A stretch of 64,000 nt of DNA from Pedomonas mirosovicensis (GCF_022569295.1 NZ_JAKFIA010000001.1:945001-1009000), one strand, 5' to 3'; shown: positions 1-9,475, counted from the stretch's first letter. Notes: generated by a model not told the origin, from the letters alone. Translations and numbers: made by a program.

Positions 1-1
1 C

Positions 2-1249
2 CGGCTCGTGCGGGACATGGCGCTGGCCGCCCGCAATGCGGTGCAGGCACTGGGCCTTGCCTCTGCCGAGATCAAGAACGCCGCCATCCGTGCCGCCGCC
101 GCGCGCTTGCGCGCGGGCGAGGCGGAGATTCTCGCCGCCAATGCCAAGGATATGGAGGCAGGTCGGGCCAAGGGGTTGACCAATGCCATGCTCGACCGGT
201 TGGCGCTCACGCCCGCCCGCATCGAGGGCATCGCCAAGGGGCTGGAGGCGGTCGCTGACTTGGCCGATCCTATTGGCCGGGTGCAGTCCAGCTGGACGCG
301 CCCCAACGGCCTCGTCATCGAGCGGGTTTCCGTGCCGCTGGGTGTCATCGGTGTCATCTATGAGAGCCGCCCCAACGTGACGGCGGATGCAGGTGCGCTG
401 ACCCTGAAGGCGGGCAACGCGGTCATCCTGCGCGGCGGCTCCGAATCCATCCATTCGTCCAAGGCCATTCACGCCTGCCTCGTCGAGGGCCTGCGCGCGG
501 CGGGCCTGCCTGAAGCCGCGATCCAGCTGGTGCCGACCACGGACCGGGCCGCCGTCGGGGCCATGCTGACGGCGGTGAACCTCATCGACATCATCGTGCC
601 GCGCGGTGGCAAGTCGCTGGTAGCGCGGGTGCAGGAAGAGGCCCGGGTGCCCGTGTTCGCGCACCTCGAGGGTATCTGCCACACCTACCTCGACAAGGCG
701 GCCGATCTCAACATGGCCCGCGAAATCGTGCTCAACGCCAAGCTGCGCCGCACCGGCATTTGTGGTGCGACCGAGACCCTGCTCATCGACCGCGCAGGCG
801 CCGACCGACTGGTGAAGCCGGTGATCGAGGCGCTGTTGGCTGCCGGCTGTGAGATTCGGGCGGAAGCCGAACTGCGAGGCCTCGATGCCCGCATCAAGCC
901 CGCTTCAGAAGAGGACTGGGTGACCGAGTATCTGGACGCCATTCTGTCGGTGAAGCTGGTGGATGGGGTCGAGGGCGCGATCGCGCACGTCAACCGCTAT
1001 GGCTCGCACCATACGGACAGCATCATCACGGGCGATGCGGACGCCGCTGCGAAGTTCCTGCGAGAGGTGGATTCGGCCATCGTCGTCCACAACGCCTCCA
1101 CCCAGTTCGCCGATGGCGGCGAGTTCGGCTTCGGCGCGGAAATCGGCATCTCGACGGGCCGCATCCATGCCCGCGGCCCGGTGGGCGTCGAGCAGCTAAC
1201 CACCTACAAATACGTGGTGCGCGGCGAAGGCCAGACGCGTCCCGCGTGA
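2..1249 (+). CDS. proA: Gamma-glutamyl phosphate reductase (ProA), probably 5'-partial
   Basis: Reduces gamma-glutamyl phosphate to glutamate-5-semialdehyde with NADPH, the second step of proline synthesis. The protein matches the family along its length, including the conserved stretch [17 protein letters not shown] and the Cys-containing segment [13 protein letters not shown] that holds the catalytic cysteine. The C-terminal [16 protein letters not shown] is typical. A GTG at position 8 could start it and would give roughly the E. coli length, but the frame is open to the window edge. Many alphaproteobacterial ProA proteins carry a few more N-terminal residues, so the true start is probably outside. 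The stop overlaps the nadD start (GTGA), implying translational coupling. Confidence 0.95.
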   Translation, partial: RLVRDMALAARNAVQALGLASAEIKNAAIRAAAARLRAGEAEILAANAKDMEAGRAKGLTNAMLDRLALTPARIEGIAKGLEAVADLADPIGRVQSSWTRPNGLVIERVSVPLGVIGVIYESRPNVTADAGALTLKAGNAVILRGGSESIHSSKAIHACLVEGLRAAGLPEAAIQLVPTTDRAAVGAMLTAVNLIDIIVPRGGKSLVARVQEEARVPVFAHLEGICHTYLDKAADLNMAREIVLNAKLRRTGICGATETLLIDRAGADRLVKPVIEALLAAGCEIRAEAELRGLDARIKPASEEDWVTEYLDAILSVKLVDGVEGAIAHVNRYGSHHTDSIITGDADAAAKFLREVDSAIVVHNASTQFADGGEFGFGAEIGISTGRIHARGPVGVEQLTTYKYVVRGEGQTRPA

Positions 1250-1926
1250 GCGCGCCGAAACACAGTCGCTTGAGCGTTGATCCCGTCTCCGGCTCGGTGG
1301 CGCTGCGAAATGCTGCGCGCTGGCGCGGCAAGCGCGTGGGGTTGCTCGGCGGCTCGTTCAACCCGGCGCACCGGGGGCATCTGCACATCAGCCTGGAGGC
1401 GCTGAAACGCCTGCGGCTGGACGCGGTGTGGTGGCTGGTCAGCCCGCAAAATCCGCTGAAATCCGCCAGGCACATGGCTCCGCTGGCTGCCCGTCTCGCC
1501 TCGGCCCGCGCCCTTGCCCGCGACCCGCGCATCGTGCCGACGGATGTGGAGATGCAACTCGGCACCCAATACACCGTTGATACTCTCAAGGCGTTGGTGG
1601 CCCTGCACCCCAATACTCGCTTCATCTGGCTGATGGGCGGGGACAACCTGCAAGGCTTTCATCGCTGGCACCAGTGGCGTCAGATTGTTCGGGTTGTACC
1701 GATTGCTGTTCTGCTTCGCCCGAGCTATTCTGATGCGCGCCGGTCGGCGCGGGTTCTGGGACCGCTGAGAAGCGCCCTGAAGCCGGACCGCACGGCACCA
1801 AGGTGGACAGAGTGGGCCTTGCCTGCGATTGTATGCCTTGAGCAGCCTGGTGTTGACGAATCATCAACGGCGCAGCGACAGCGCCGGCCGGACTGGGCAG
1901 ATGCATATGGTCACACCACGAAGTAG
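1246..1926 (+). CDS. nadD: Nicotinate-nucleotide adenylyltransferase (NadD)
   Basis: Adenylylates nicotinate mononucleotide in NAD synthesis. The nucleotidyltransferase signature [11 protein letters not shown] lies at residues 35-45, and the downstream segment VDTLKAL...[10 protein letters not shown] is typical of NadD. The GTG start overlaps the proA stop by four bases. The 226-residue length is slightly above average because of about 30 N-terminal residues before the Rossmann fold. It heads a run nadD-rsfS-rlmH-envC-ctpA that is common in sphingomonads. Confidence 0.95.
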   Translation: MSAPKHSRLSVDPVSGSVALRNAARWRGKRVGLLGGSFNPAHRGHLHISLEALKRLRLDAVWWLVSPQNPLKSARHMAPLAARLASARALARDPRIVPTDVEMQLGTQYTVDTLKALVALHPNTRFIWLMGGDNLQGFHRWHQWRQIVRVVPIAVLLRPSYSDARRSARVLGPLRSALKPDRTAPRWTEWALPAIVCLEQPGVDESSTAQRQRRPDWADAYGHTTK

Positions 1927-1936
1927 GGAGAAAGGA

Positions 1937-2329
1937 TTGCCTTCGATTGTCGCCGCTGAAGGTGGCGTTCAGAGTCAGACCTCGCAAGATGCTGGTCTGC
2001 ATGATCTGGTTCTCAGATCGCTCGACGATGACAAAGCCGTCGATGTCATTTCCATTCCACTGATGGGTAAAAGCTCGATCGCCGATGTGATGGTGATTGC
2101 CAGCGGCCGCTCGTCCCGCCAGGTGGCGGCGATGGCGGACCACCTCATGGAGCGCGTCAAGGCCGAGTTCGGCATCGTGGCGCGGGCCGAGGGTCTGCCC
2201 CAGGCGGACTGGGTGCTCATCGACGCAGGTGACGTGGTTGTCCATCTGTTCCGGCCGGAGGTTCGTAGTTTCTACAACCTCGAGAAGATGTGGTCGGTGG
2301 AGATCCCCGGCGGACCAGCCGCAGCCTGA
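1937..2329 (+). CDS. rsfS: Ribosomal silencing factor RsfS
   Basis: Binds ribosomal protein uL14 and blocks subunit joining when nutrients are low. The family core starts at LHDLVLRSLDDDKAVDV and continues through MVIASGRSSRQVAAMADHL and DWVLIDAGDVVVHLFRPEVR, all characteristic of RsfS. I chose the TTG at 1937 because a strong Shine-Dalgarno sequence (AGGGAG, 1925-1930) precedes it just after the nadD stop. An ATG at 1901 in the same frame would overlap nadD and add 12 residues. The stop overlaps the rlmH start (TGATG). Confidence 0.92.
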   Translation: MPSIVAAEGGVQSQTSQDAGLHDLVLRSLDDDKAVDVISIPLMGKSSIADVMVIASGRSSRQVAAMADHLMERVKAEFGIVARAEGLPQADWVLIDAGDVVVHLFRPEVRSFYNLEKMWSVEIPGGPAAA

Positions 2330-2754
2330 TGCTGCTGCACATCATTGCGGTGGGGCGCATCGGCCGTTCGCCGGAGGCGGAGCTTGTTGCCCGCTATGCG
2401 GCGCGGCTGGGCCCCACGCTCAAGATCACCGAGCTTACCGAACAGAAGGCGCAGCGCCTCCCTCCGGCAGAGGGGGGCGTGCGAACCGTCGCGCTTGACG
2501 AGCGCGGCAAGCTGCTTTCCTCCGAAGCTTTCGCGCAGAAGCTGGGCGGCTGGCGCGACGAAGGGGTGCGTGAGGTGCGTTTTCTCATCGGCGGGGCGGA
2601 CGGCCATGCCGAAGAGGTGCGCCGGAACGCTGACCTGTTGCTCTCCTTCAGCCCGATGACTTGGCCGCACATGCTGGTTCGGTCTATGTTGGCCGAACAA
2701 CTTTACAGGGCCATGAGCATCCTTGCGAACCACCCCTACCATCGCGGTAACTAG
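2329..2754 (+). CDS. rlmH: 23S rRNA pseudouridine-1915 N3-methyltransferase RlmH
   Basis: SPOUT-family methyltransferase that methylates pseudouridine 1915 of 23S rRNA using S-adenosylmethionine. The cofactor-binding knot segment FLIGGADGHAEEV and the C-terminal LAEQLYRAMSILANHPYHR are diagnostic. The ATG at 2329 overlaps the rsfS stop. The 141-residue length is a little short of the E. coli protein (155) but complete at both ends. Transcribed with rsfS, another late ribosome factor. Confidence 0.94.
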   Translation: MLLHIIAVGRIGRSPEAELVARYAARLGPTLKITELTEQKAQRLPPAEGGVRTVALDERGKLLSSEAFAQKLGGWRDEGVREVRFLIGGADGHAEEVRRNADLLLSFSPMTWPHMLVRSMLAEQLYRAMSILANHPYHRGN

Positions 2755-2763
2755 GCTTCCGGC

Positions 2764-4059
2764 ATGACGAGGCTGACAACGACCGGCCTTAGGGTCGCGA
2801 TGACGGCGCTTGCCCTGACGGCAACGCCCGCGCGCGCGGGCGCGCAAACCGGCAGCGAAGATACCGCCCGCACCCGCCTCAAGCAGGTTGAGGCCAACAT
2901 GGCCGAGGCGAAGAAGCGCCAGGCCGAATTGCAAAGCCAAGCAGAAAAGCTGGCCTCCGAAATCAATGCGACCGAACGGGAGATGGTGAAGCTCGCCAAG
3001 ACCATCCAGATCCGCGAGCGCACCCTGTCGGACATCGAGCGGCGGTTGAAGACGCTGACTGCCGAGCGTGACGCCCAGGTGAAGGCGCTCGGCAAGGGGC
3101 AGAAGGATACCGCCCAGCTGCTGGCCGCGCTGCAAACCATGTCGCGCCGTCCGCAGGCGCTGATGTTCCTGCGGCCCGCCTCTGCGGCGGAGACGGTGCG
3201 CTCGGCCAATGTCATGATGGCGGTGCTGCCCGCGCTTCAGGATCAGACGGCGGCGCTGCGCCAGCAGGTGACGGACCTGGGCGAGACTCAGGCAGCGCTT
3301 TCGAGCGAGGAAGAGAAGCGCAAGGGTGAACTGGCGGCCCTGCGGAAGGACCGCGAGAAGCTGGCCGCCTTGCGGTCGGAGCGGGAAAAGCAGCGTGCCG
3401 GCGTGCTGGCGGAGGCTGAAGGGCAGAGCGCCCGCCTCCAGAAGATGGCCGCGGAAGCCAAGGACATCCAGGATCTGCTGGCCCGGCTGGAGGCTGAGGC
3501 CCGCCTGCGAGAGCGCTTCGCCAGCTTGCCTGCGCCCCGGCTGCGCCCGCCGGGGCTGGCCGAGCGGGTGCGCGCCGCCCGCGCCTCGCCCCAACGGGAA
3601 GCCCCCGAGACGGGCCGCCGCTCATCCTCGCCCACGGTGGCGCTGAGCCCGCCCGTGACCCCGCGCGCGGGCTTCCGGATGCCCGTGGAAGGACGCGTCA
3701 CGCAACGGTTCGGCGCGGCGACGCATGGGGGCGGATCATCGAAAGGGATCTTGATCAAAACCCGGCGCGAGGCGCAGGTAATTGCGCCGTATGCAGGTCG
3801 CGTGGTTTTCGCTGGTCCATTTCGCGGATATGGCCAGCTCTTGATCATTGCACACGGCGACGGATATCATTCCTTGCTTGCAGGGATGGCCCGGATCGAC
3901 GAGAAGGTCGGCGCTACCGTCCAGGCTGGCTCGCCGGTCGGCGTCATGGGTGCAACGGAACAGGGTAATCCCGAGTTATATCTTGAGCTTCGCCAACGTG
4001 GGACTCCCGTCGATCCCCTGCCTTGGCTAAGCGGCAAGAGCGGGCATACCGCAGGATAA
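2764..4059 (+). CDS. envC: Murein hydrolase activator EnvC-like protein
   Basis: Periplasmic coiled-coil protein with a C-terminal LytM (M23) domain, expected to activate amidases that split septal peptidoglycan. A signal peptide covers about residues 1-27, followed by long charged coiled coils (about 35-260), a Pro/Arg-rich linker, then LytM from about residue 300. The LytM domain is degenerate: the usual HxxxD zinc pair is absent (SSKGILI instead) and the HxH motif reads LYLEL. E. coli EnvC has the same kind of loss, consistent with an activator and not an enzyme. Followed 13 bases later by ctpA. Confidence 0.9.
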   Translation: MTRLTTTGLRVAMTALALTATPARAGAQTGSEDTARTRLKQVEANMAEAKKRQAELQSQAEKLASEINATEREMVKLAKTIQIRERTLSDIERRLKTLTAERDAQVKALGKGQKDTAQLLAALQTMSRRPQALMFLRPASAAETVRSANVMMAVLPALQDQTAALRQQVTDLGETQAALSSEEEKRKGELAALRKDREKLAALRSEREKQRAGVLAEAEGQSARLQKMAAEAKDIQDLLARLEAEARLRERFASLPAPRLRPPGLAERVRAARASPQREAPETGRRSSSPTVALSPPVTPRAGFRMPVEGRVTQRFGAATHGGGSSKGILIKTRREAQVIAPYAGRVVFAGPFRGYGQLLIIAHGDGYHSLLAGMARIDEKVGATVQAGSPVGVMGATEQGNPELYLELRQRGTPVDPLPWLSGKSGHTAG

Positions 4060-4072
4060 GGTCAGGCTGTTC

Positions 4073-5398
4073 ATGGCAATCACTTCCCGGCGTCGTCTTT
4101 TCCTCGCAGCCACTGTCGCGTGGTGCTTCGCCGCTCCTCCCGCATTCGCCGCCCCGGATCTGGAAACCTACCGCCAGCTCGACCAGCTGATGGACGTGTT
4201 CGAGCGGGTGCGCGCCGAATATGTGGAGAAGGTGGACGACAAGAAGCTGCTGGAAGGTGCCATCCAGGGCATGCTGGCGTCGCTCGATCCGCATTCCAGC
4301 TTCCTCGACGCCCGCGATTTCGAACTGATGCGGACCCAGACCGAGGGCGAATACGGCGGCCTCGGCATCGAGGTGACGATGGAGGACGGCGCGGTGAAGG
4401 TCGTCTCCCCCATCGATGACACGCCGGCCTCGCGCGCCAACATCAAGGCGGGTGACTACATCACCCACATCAACAAGGAACCGATCTTCGGCACCACTCT
4501 CAACGAGGCGGTGAGCAAGATGAAGGGCCCGCCGAAGAGCACGATCACGCTGACGATCGTGCGGGAAGGGGCCAACAAGCCGTTCGACGTGACGCTGACC
4601 CGCGAGATCATTACGCTGCGCCCGGTGCGCTACGAGGTGAAGGGCAACGTCGGCTATATTCGCATCGCCCAGTTCAGCAAGCCCACCGGGCCGGGCCTGC
4701 GGAAGGCCATCAGCGAGCTGCAGCAGCAGATCGGCGCGGACCGCGTGACCGGCTACGTGCTCGATCTGCGGCGCAACCCCGGCGGCCTGCTCGACCAGGC
4801 CATCGAGGTGTCCGACGTGTTTCTGGAGCGGGGCGAGATCGTCTCCCAGCGCGGCCGGCGCAAGCAGGACATCCAGCGCTACTATGCCCGCTCGGGCGAC
4901 CTGACCGGCGGCAAGCCTGTCGTCGTGCTGGTGGACGAAGCCAGCGCCTCGGCATCGGAAATCGTCGCCGGCGCGCTGCAGGACCAGCGCCGTGCCATCG
5001 TTGTTGGCCAACGCACCTTCGGCAAGGGCTCGGTGCAGACGCTCATCCCGCTCTCGCCCGATACGGCGCTGCGGCTCACCACGGCTCGCTACTACACCCC
5101 GGCCGGCCGGTCGGTGCAGGAGCTGGGCATCGAGCCGGATATCGAGGTGCCCCAGCTGTCCGACCCGGATCTGGAAGACCGGATGACCCTGCGCGAGGCG
5201 GATCTGCGGAACCACCTGCTGAATGGCAACAAGGCCGGTGAACGGCTGGAGGAGAAGGACGACAAGCCCGATCCCCGCTTCCAGAACGTCACCGCCGAGA
5301 GCCTGAAGAAGCAGGGCATCACCGACTATCAGCTCGACTACGCGCTGAAGCTGCTGCGCCGGATCAACGGCACAATCTCCCGTCTCGCCGCCAAGTAA
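4073..5398 (+). CDS. ctpA: Carboxy-terminal processing protease CtpA (S41)
   Basis: Exported serine protease with PDZ and S41 domains that trims C-termini of periplasmic or membrane proteins. A Tat/Sec-like signal (RRRLFLAATVAWCFAAPPAFA) ends near residue 26. The PDZ domain is at about residues 85-170. The catalytic region carries the serine motif SASASE (residues 291-296) and the catalytic-base lysine K318 in RTFGKGSVQT. In other bacteria such proteases control peptidoglycan hydrolases, so its position after envC is meaningful. At 441 residues it is of normal length. Confidence 0.95.
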   Translation: MAITSRRRLFLAATVAWCFAAPPAFAAPDLETYRQLDQLMDVFERVRAEYVEKVDDKKLLEGAIQGMLASLDPHSSFLDARDFELMRTQTEGEYGGLGIEVTMEDGAVKVVSPIDDTPASRANIKAGDYITHINKEPIFGTTLNEAVSKMKGPPKSTITLTIVREGANKPFDVTLTREIITLRPVRYEVKGNVGYIRIAQFSKPTGPGLRKAISELQQQIGADRVTGYVLDLRRNPGGLLDQAIEVSDVFLERGEIVSQRGRRKQDIQRYYARSGDLTGGKPVVVLVDEASASASEIVAGALQDQRRAIVVGQRTFGKGSVQTLIPLSPDTALRLTTARYYTPAGRSVQELGIEPDIEVPQLSDPDLEDRMTLREADLRNHLLNGNKAGERLEEKDDKPDPRFQNVTAESLKKQGITDYQLDYALKLLRRINGTISRLAAK

Positions 5399-5438
5399 CG
5401 CGTTTACGGCAGGAAGCGCAGCGGAGGGCTGACCAGGC

Positions 5439-6551
5439 ATGGAAGATCGGCAGGACGACGAGGCGGACTCCGGCATGAATGCCGGGCCAAATTCCCCCGA
5501 CCTGGCTTCCGTCGACCTGGACGATGACTTCCTTGAGGAGACCGGCCGCCGCCCGCTGTGGCAGTGGCTTGCGGGCGGCATTGCCGCTGCTGCCCTGTTC
5601 GTGGGGCTGGTGGCGGGCTTTGCCAGTCTGCTTGAGCGCAACGTGAGCCATGAGCCGGCCTCGGCCGTGCTCCTTGACCTGCCGAACGCGGGCGGTGGCG
5701 CGCAAGATGGCGCAGCCGGGGCGGAGGCCTCCGCGACCGATCGTTTGCCCGCCACCGTAGCGGCAGCCTCCCAGGCGCGGATGGACGCAGGGGCCGCGCC
5801 CGCGGCGCCCGAAACCGCTGCGCCCGTTCCTGTCTCCGCGCCCATCCCCGCGTCGCTGCCGCAGGGGCCTCGCATCGTGCTGCTGCTGGCCGATGCCGGG
5901 GCAAACTCCGCGCTCACCCGGCGCGCCATCGAGCAGCTGCCGCGTGAGGTCGCTATCGGCTTCAACCCCTATCCTGATGATCTGCCTGCCCTCGTGCAGG
6001 CCGCCCGCGTCCGTGGCCACGAGGTGTGGCTCGGCATCCCCATGGAGCCGCTGCGCTATCCCCAGGTGGATCCCGGTCCGCAGGCCTTGCTGCTGGCCTC
6101 CAGCCCGACGCAGAACATCCGGCGGCTGGATTGGGCGTTGCGGCGGGTGGAAGGGGAAGTTGGCCTCTACTCCATCATGGGCTCAGCCTTCACCACGCAG
6201 GAGGCGGCGCTTTCCCCCGTGCTGGCCGCCATCGCCGAGCGGGGTCTGCCCTTCCTCGACAGCCGCGCGACCGGGCGCACCCAGAGCCGCCGGATCGCCG
6301 GCAAGGTCGGCCTGCCGCTGCTGGTCAACGATAGCTTTGTCGGCAGCCCGTCCAGCCCTCAGGCCATCGACGCGCAGCTGGCGACGCTGGAGCGGCTGGC
6401 CAAGGCGCGCGGCCTTGCCGTCGGCGTTATAGAGCCGTCGTCTCTCGTGCTGGAACGCCTCGGCCAATGGGCCCCCGGCCTTGCCGCCCGCAACATCTCC
6501 CTCGTGCCGCCCCGCGCTCTGCTCGATGCCGAAAAGGCGACGCGGGGCTGA
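5439..6551 (+). CDS. Divergent polysaccharide deacetylase family protein (YibQ-like)
   Basis: Membrane-anchored protein of the divergent polysaccharide deacetylase family (COG2861). One transmembrane helix at about residues 43-66 is followed by an Ala/Pro-rich linker and the fold starting at RIVLLLADAGAN. Conserved family segments include GHEVWLGIPMEPLRYP and FLDSRATGRTQS. The usual DD dyad after the first strand reads ADAG here, so catalytic activity is uncertain. The envC-ctpA-yibQ order is widespread in Alphaproteobacteria and points to a role in cell-wall remodelling, but the biochemical function is not established. Confidence 0.82.
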   Translation: MEDRQDDEADSGMNAGPNSPDLASVDLDDDFLEETGRRPLWQWLAGGIAAAALFVGLVAGFASLLERNVSHEPASAVLLDLPNAGGGAQDGAAGAEASATDRLPATVAAASQARMDAGAAPAAPETAAPVPVSAPIPASLPQGPRIVLLLADAGANSALTRRAIEQLPREVAIGFNPYPDDLPALVQAARVRGHEVWLGIPMEPLRYPQVDPGPQALLLASSPTQNIRRLDWALRRVEGEVGLYSIMGSAFTTQEAALSPVLAAIAERGLPFLDSRATGRTQSRRIAGKVGLPLLVNDSFVGSPSSPQAIDAQLATLERLAKARGLAVGVIEPSSLVLERLGQWAPGLAARNISLVPPRALLDAEKATRG

Positions 6552-6562
6552 ATCCTGTTCTT

Positions 6563-6590
6563 CTTTTTTGCCGGGGACGCGGTCCCCTGC
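6563..6590. repeat. Partial arm of the interspersed hairpin repeat
   Basis: A T-run, then a hairpin with stem GGGGAC/GTCCCC, ending TGCAG, sits 12 bases after the YibQ-like stop. It matches the outer hairpin of the intergenic repeat described at 43661-43787, but the ATTCGTTTT core is missing. It could also serve as a transcription end for the upstream operon. Confidence 0.4.
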
Positions 6591-6710
6591 AGAGAAAACC
6601 CCGATCACCGCGCCCGGAGGCCGCGCAGCCCCGGCTGGCCGAAAGCGGCTGTCTCCGGCGGCGTAATCTGCTAAAGGCGAAGCGGTGCATGAACAACGGC
6701 TGGTGGGGCG

Positions 6711-7289
6711 ATGATCCGCAGGCTTTATGATTGGACGATGCGGCTGGCCGAGGGGCCGAGGGCACTGTGGAGCCTGGGCGCGATTTCCTTTGCCGAGAGC
6801 TCGTTCTTTCCCATTCCGCCAGACGTTGTGGTGGTGCCGATGGTGCTCGCCCGGCCCAAGCAGGCCTGGCTGATTGCCACCATCTGCACGGTTGCCTCGG
6901 TGCTGGGCGGTCTCGTGGGTTACGCCATCGGCTACTTCGCCATGGAATCGATCGGCCACTGGCTGATCGAGCTTTATGGCATGCAGGACAAGGCCGCCGA
7001 GTTCCACGCCAACTATGCCGAGTGGGGCCTCTGGGTCATTCTCATCAAGGGGCTGACGCCCATTCCCTACAAGCTGGTGACCATCGTCTCGGGCGCGGCC
7101 CAGTATGCGCTAGCGCCGTTCATCATCGCCTCGATCATCACGCGGGGCGCGCGTTTCTTCCTCATCGCGGCGCTGCTGCGCGCCTATGGCGAGCCCATTC
7201 GCGCCTTTATCGAGCGGCGGCTGACCCTGGTGACGACCCTCTTCGTTGCCATGGTGGTGGGTGGCTTCATGGTGCTGAAATACGTATGA
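6711..7289 (+). CDS. DedA/YqaA-family membrane protein
   Basis: Polytopic inner-membrane protein (192 residues) of the VTT/DedA superfamily, YqaA type. It has the conserved amphipathic segment FAESSFFPIPPDVVVVPMVL, a glycine-rich helix (LGGLVGYAIGYFAM) and the KGLTPIPYKLVTIVSG re-entrant motif. Related proteins are implicated in lipid carrier flipping and membrane homeostasis, but the substrate of this one is unknown. The stop overlaps the dsbB start (ATGA). Confidence 0.85.
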   Translation: MIRRLYDWTMRLAEGPRALWSLGAISFAESSFFPIPPDVVVVPMVLARPKQAWLIATICTVASVLGGLVGYAIGYFAMESIGHWLIELYGMQDKAAEFHANYAEWGLWVILIKGLTPIPYKLVTIVSGAAQYALAPFIIASIITRGARFFLIAALLRAYGEPIRAFIERRLTLVTTLFVAMVVGGFMVLKYV

Positions 7290-7771
7290 CCAAACTCAAG
7301 CTGGCTCTGGCGGCGGCGGCCGTCACCTCTGCGGCGCTGCTGGGCGGCGCGCTGGCGTTTCAATACATCGGCGGGCTTCACCCGTGCGAGATGTGCCACT
7401 GGCAGCGCTGGCCGCACATCGCCGCGCTGGTGTTCGCCGCAGGCGGCGGGCTGGCGCTGGCGCAGGAAAAGCCGGGCGTGGCGCGCGTTGCGGCCGTGCT
7501 GGCAGGCCTCGCGCTGCTGGTGACTGCGGCCATTGGCCTGTTCCATGTGGGCGTGGAGCAGGACTGGTGGGAAGGCCCCACCGCCTGTTCGGTGATTGGT
7601 GGCGGCGGCTCGGTCGAGGACATCTTCGCCACGGTGATGGCCGCGCCGGTGATCCGGTGCGATGAGACTGCCTGGTCTCTGGCCGGCATCTCCATGGCGG
7701 GCTATAACGCCATCATCTCATTCCTCATGGGAGGGCTTGTGCTATGGCTGAGCACGACGCGGAAAAAGTAA
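7286..7771 (+). CDS. dsbB: Disulfide bond formation protein DsbB
   Basis: Inner-membrane quinone-linked oxidase that regenerates DsbA. The 161-residue protein has four hydrophobic segments. The first periplasmic loop carries C34-E-M-C37 (HPCEMCHWQRWPH, typical of alphaproteobacterial DsbB). The second loop carries a cysteine in PTACS and one in IRCDE. I chose the ATG at 7286, which overlaps the upstream stop; a longer frame upstream is not coding. The 3' end overlaps coq7 by 28 bases. Confidence 0.92.
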   Translation: MTKLKLALAAAAVTSAALLGGALAFQYIGGLHPCEMCHWQRWPHIAALVFAAGGGLALAQEKPGVARVAAVLAGLALLVTAAIGLFHVGVEQDWWEGPTACSVIGGGGSVEDIFATVMAAPVIRCDETAWSLAGISMAGYNAIISFLMGGLVLWLSTTRKK

Positions 7772-8328
7772 CCGCCACCCCCGAGCCCGGCCGCTATCAC
7801 CCCGGCGCGCCTTCGCTCAAAGAGCGGGCCGCGGCGATGGTGCGGGTCGACCAGGCCGGGGAATACGGCGCGGCGCGCATCTATGCCGGCCAGCTTGCCG
7901 TCATGGGCAGCCGCCATGCCTATTCAGGCGAGATCCGCCGTATGGCGGACCAGGAGCAGCACCACCTCGACCGTTTCAACCAGATGATGGTGGAACGCCG
8001 CGTGCGCCCCACCGCCTTGCAACCACTATGGAACGTGGCGGGTTTTGCGCTTGGGGCGGCGACTGCGCTCATGGGGCCGCGCGCCGCCATGGCCTGCACC
8101 GCCGCCATCGAGGACGTGATCGAGAAGCACTATGCCCAGCAGCTTGAGGAGCTGGGCGACAAGGACCCCGAACTGTCGGCGGTGGTAAAGCAGTTCCGCG
8201 ATGAGGAGATCGAGCATCACGACTCCGCCATCGCGCATGGGGCAGAGAATACGCCCGGCTACTCGCTGCTGTCCGCCGCCATCAAGACCGGCTGCCGCAT
8301 TGCGATCCGGGTGGCCGAGAGGATCTGA
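7744..8328 (+). CDS. coq7: Demethoxyubiquinol hydroxylase Coq7
   Basis: Di-iron monooxygenase that hydroxylates demethoxyubiquinol, the penultimate step of ubiquinone synthesis. The ligands of the two-helix repeats are visible: E in RVDQAGEYGA, ExxH-type DQEQHH, E in AIEDVIEKHY and EEIEHHD. The N-terminal 25 residues are unstructured. Its overlap with dsbB links it to a pathway that uses ubiquinone as electron acceptor. Length (194) is normal for alphaproteobacterial Coq7. Confidence 0.94.
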   Translation: MAEHDAEKVTATPEPGRYHPGAPSLKERAAAMVRVDQAGEYGAARIYAGQLAVMGSRHAYSGEIRRMADQEQHHLDRFNQMMVERRVRPTALQPLWNVAGFALGAATALMGPRAAMACTAAIEDVIEKHYAQQLEELGDKDPELSAVVKQFRDEEIEHHDSAIAHGAENTPGYSLLSAAIKTGCRIAIRVAERI

Positions 8329-8348
8329 CCACAAGGGGGGGCAAGCCC

Positions 8349-9335
8349 ATGCGTCGTCTTCTTTTTCTGTTTATCGGAGCGTTCATGACTGCGAATATTG
8401 CCAACGCCGCGCCTCAGGGGCGCTACGCCATCGCCGTTCATGGCGGTGCGGGCCGGTATGACTACAACCAGTTCACCGACGAGCAGAAGGCGGCTTACCA
8501 CGCCGGTCTGCGCGAGGCGCTGCTGACTGCCAAGCAGGTGCTGGAAGCCAACGGCACGGCTGTCGACGCGGTGCAGGCCGCCGCGATCAAGCTGGAGAAC
8601 AACCCGCTGTTCAACGCCGGCAAGGGCGCGGTGCTGAACTCGGCAGGCGAGGTGGAGCTGGACTCGTCCATCATGGACGGCAAGACGCTGGCGGCGGGGG
8701 CCGTCGCTGGCCTCAAGACCACCAAGAGCCCGATCACGGCCGCGCGCACGGTGATGGAGAAGTCCGAGCATGTCATGCTCCAGGGCGCGGGGGCCGATGC
8801 CTTCGCCAAGGCCCAGGGGCTGGAGCAAGTGCCCAACAGCTACTTCATCACGCCCGAGCGCAAGAAGCAGCTGGAGAACGCCCAGGCCTCCAAGGAGAAG
8901 GTCAACCTCTCCAAGTTCGGCACCATCGGCGTCGTGGTGCTGGACCGCTACGGCAATCTGGCCGCTGGCACGTCCACGGGCGGGCTTACCAACAAGCAGT
9001 GGGGCCGCGTGGGCGACTCGCCGATCATCGGTGCGGGCACCTATGCGGACAACAACTCCTGCGCCGTCTCCGCCACCGGCCACGGCGAGTATTTCATCCG
9101 CGCGACCGTCGCTCGCACCATCTGCGCGCTGGTGGAATTCAAGGGCATGCCGCTGCAGGAGGCCGCCGAGTTCGTCGTGAAGGACAAGCTGGTGAAGATG
9201 GGCGGCGAGGGCGGCGTGATCGCCGTCGACGCGCACGGCAACATCGCGCTGGTGATGAACACGCCGGGCATGTTCCGCGGCTCGCTGAAAGAAGGCGAGG
9301 AGCCGTTCACGGGCATTCTGGCGGGCGACAAGTAA
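8349..9335 (+). CDS. Exported isoaspartyl peptidase/L-asparaginase (plant type)
   Basis: N-terminal-nucleophile hydrolase that self-cleaves into two subunits and hydrolyses isoaspartyl dipeptides and asparagine. A signal peptide (about residues 1-20, ending ANIANA) places it in the periplasm. The family segments HGGAGRYD, LENNPLFNAGKGAVLN and DSSIMDG are present. The autocleavage site precedes T192 in KFGTIGVVVLD, followed by GTSTGG. It is not obviously co-functional with its neighbours. The SD is weak and the ATG at 8349 is the first reasonable start. Confidence 0.9.
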   Translation: MRRLLFLFIGAFMTANIANAAPQGRYAIAVHGGAGRYDYNQFTDEQKAAYHAGLREALLTAKQVLEANGTAVDAVQAAAIKLENNPLFNAGKGAVLNSAGEVELDSSIMDGKTLAAGAVAGLKTTKSPITAARTVMEKSEHVMLQGAGADAFAKAQGLEQVPNSYFITPERKKQLENAQASKEKVNLSKFGTIGVVVLDRYGNLAAGTSTGGLTNKQWGRVGDSPIIGAGTYADNNSCAVSATGHGEYFIRATVARTICALVEFKGMPLQEAAEFVVKDKLVKMGGEGGVIAVDAHGNIALVMNTPGMFRGSLKEGEEPFTGILAGDK

Positions 9336-9348
9336 GCATCCGGGACGT

Positions 9349-9475
9349 TGCAGGAGAGGCCCGTGCGCGTAGGCGCACAAACTACCATCAGCCTCTCCTG
9401 CGCCTCCCGTTCGTTTGTGGGACGCAACTCCTGGATAAGGGCGCGTCCCATTTGGTTTTTCCGGGAAGATCGGGC
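9349..9475. repeat. Interspersed intergenic repeat, left arm with centre
   Basis: Starts 14 bases after the asparaginase stop. Outer stem TGCAGGAGAGGC pairs with GCCTCTCCTGC; its loop holds a second small hairpin (GTGCGC/GCGCAC). The stem is followed by CCCGTTCGTTT and a central inverted pair GGGACGC/GCGTCCC, then a TTTGGTTTTTCCGGG segment. The same layout, with different stem sequence, recurs elsewhere, and the closest relative is at 49965-50060. A facing right arm lies beyond the HNH gene at 9986-10038. I saw no coding capacity between 9336 and 9578 beyond a short arginine-rich frame that I reject. Confidence 0.7.

Noticed and set aside
2764-4059. EnvC LytM domain as an active endopeptidase
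   Set aside because: Both zinc-ligand motifs are missing, as in known non-catalytic EnvC proteins, so I treat it as an activator.
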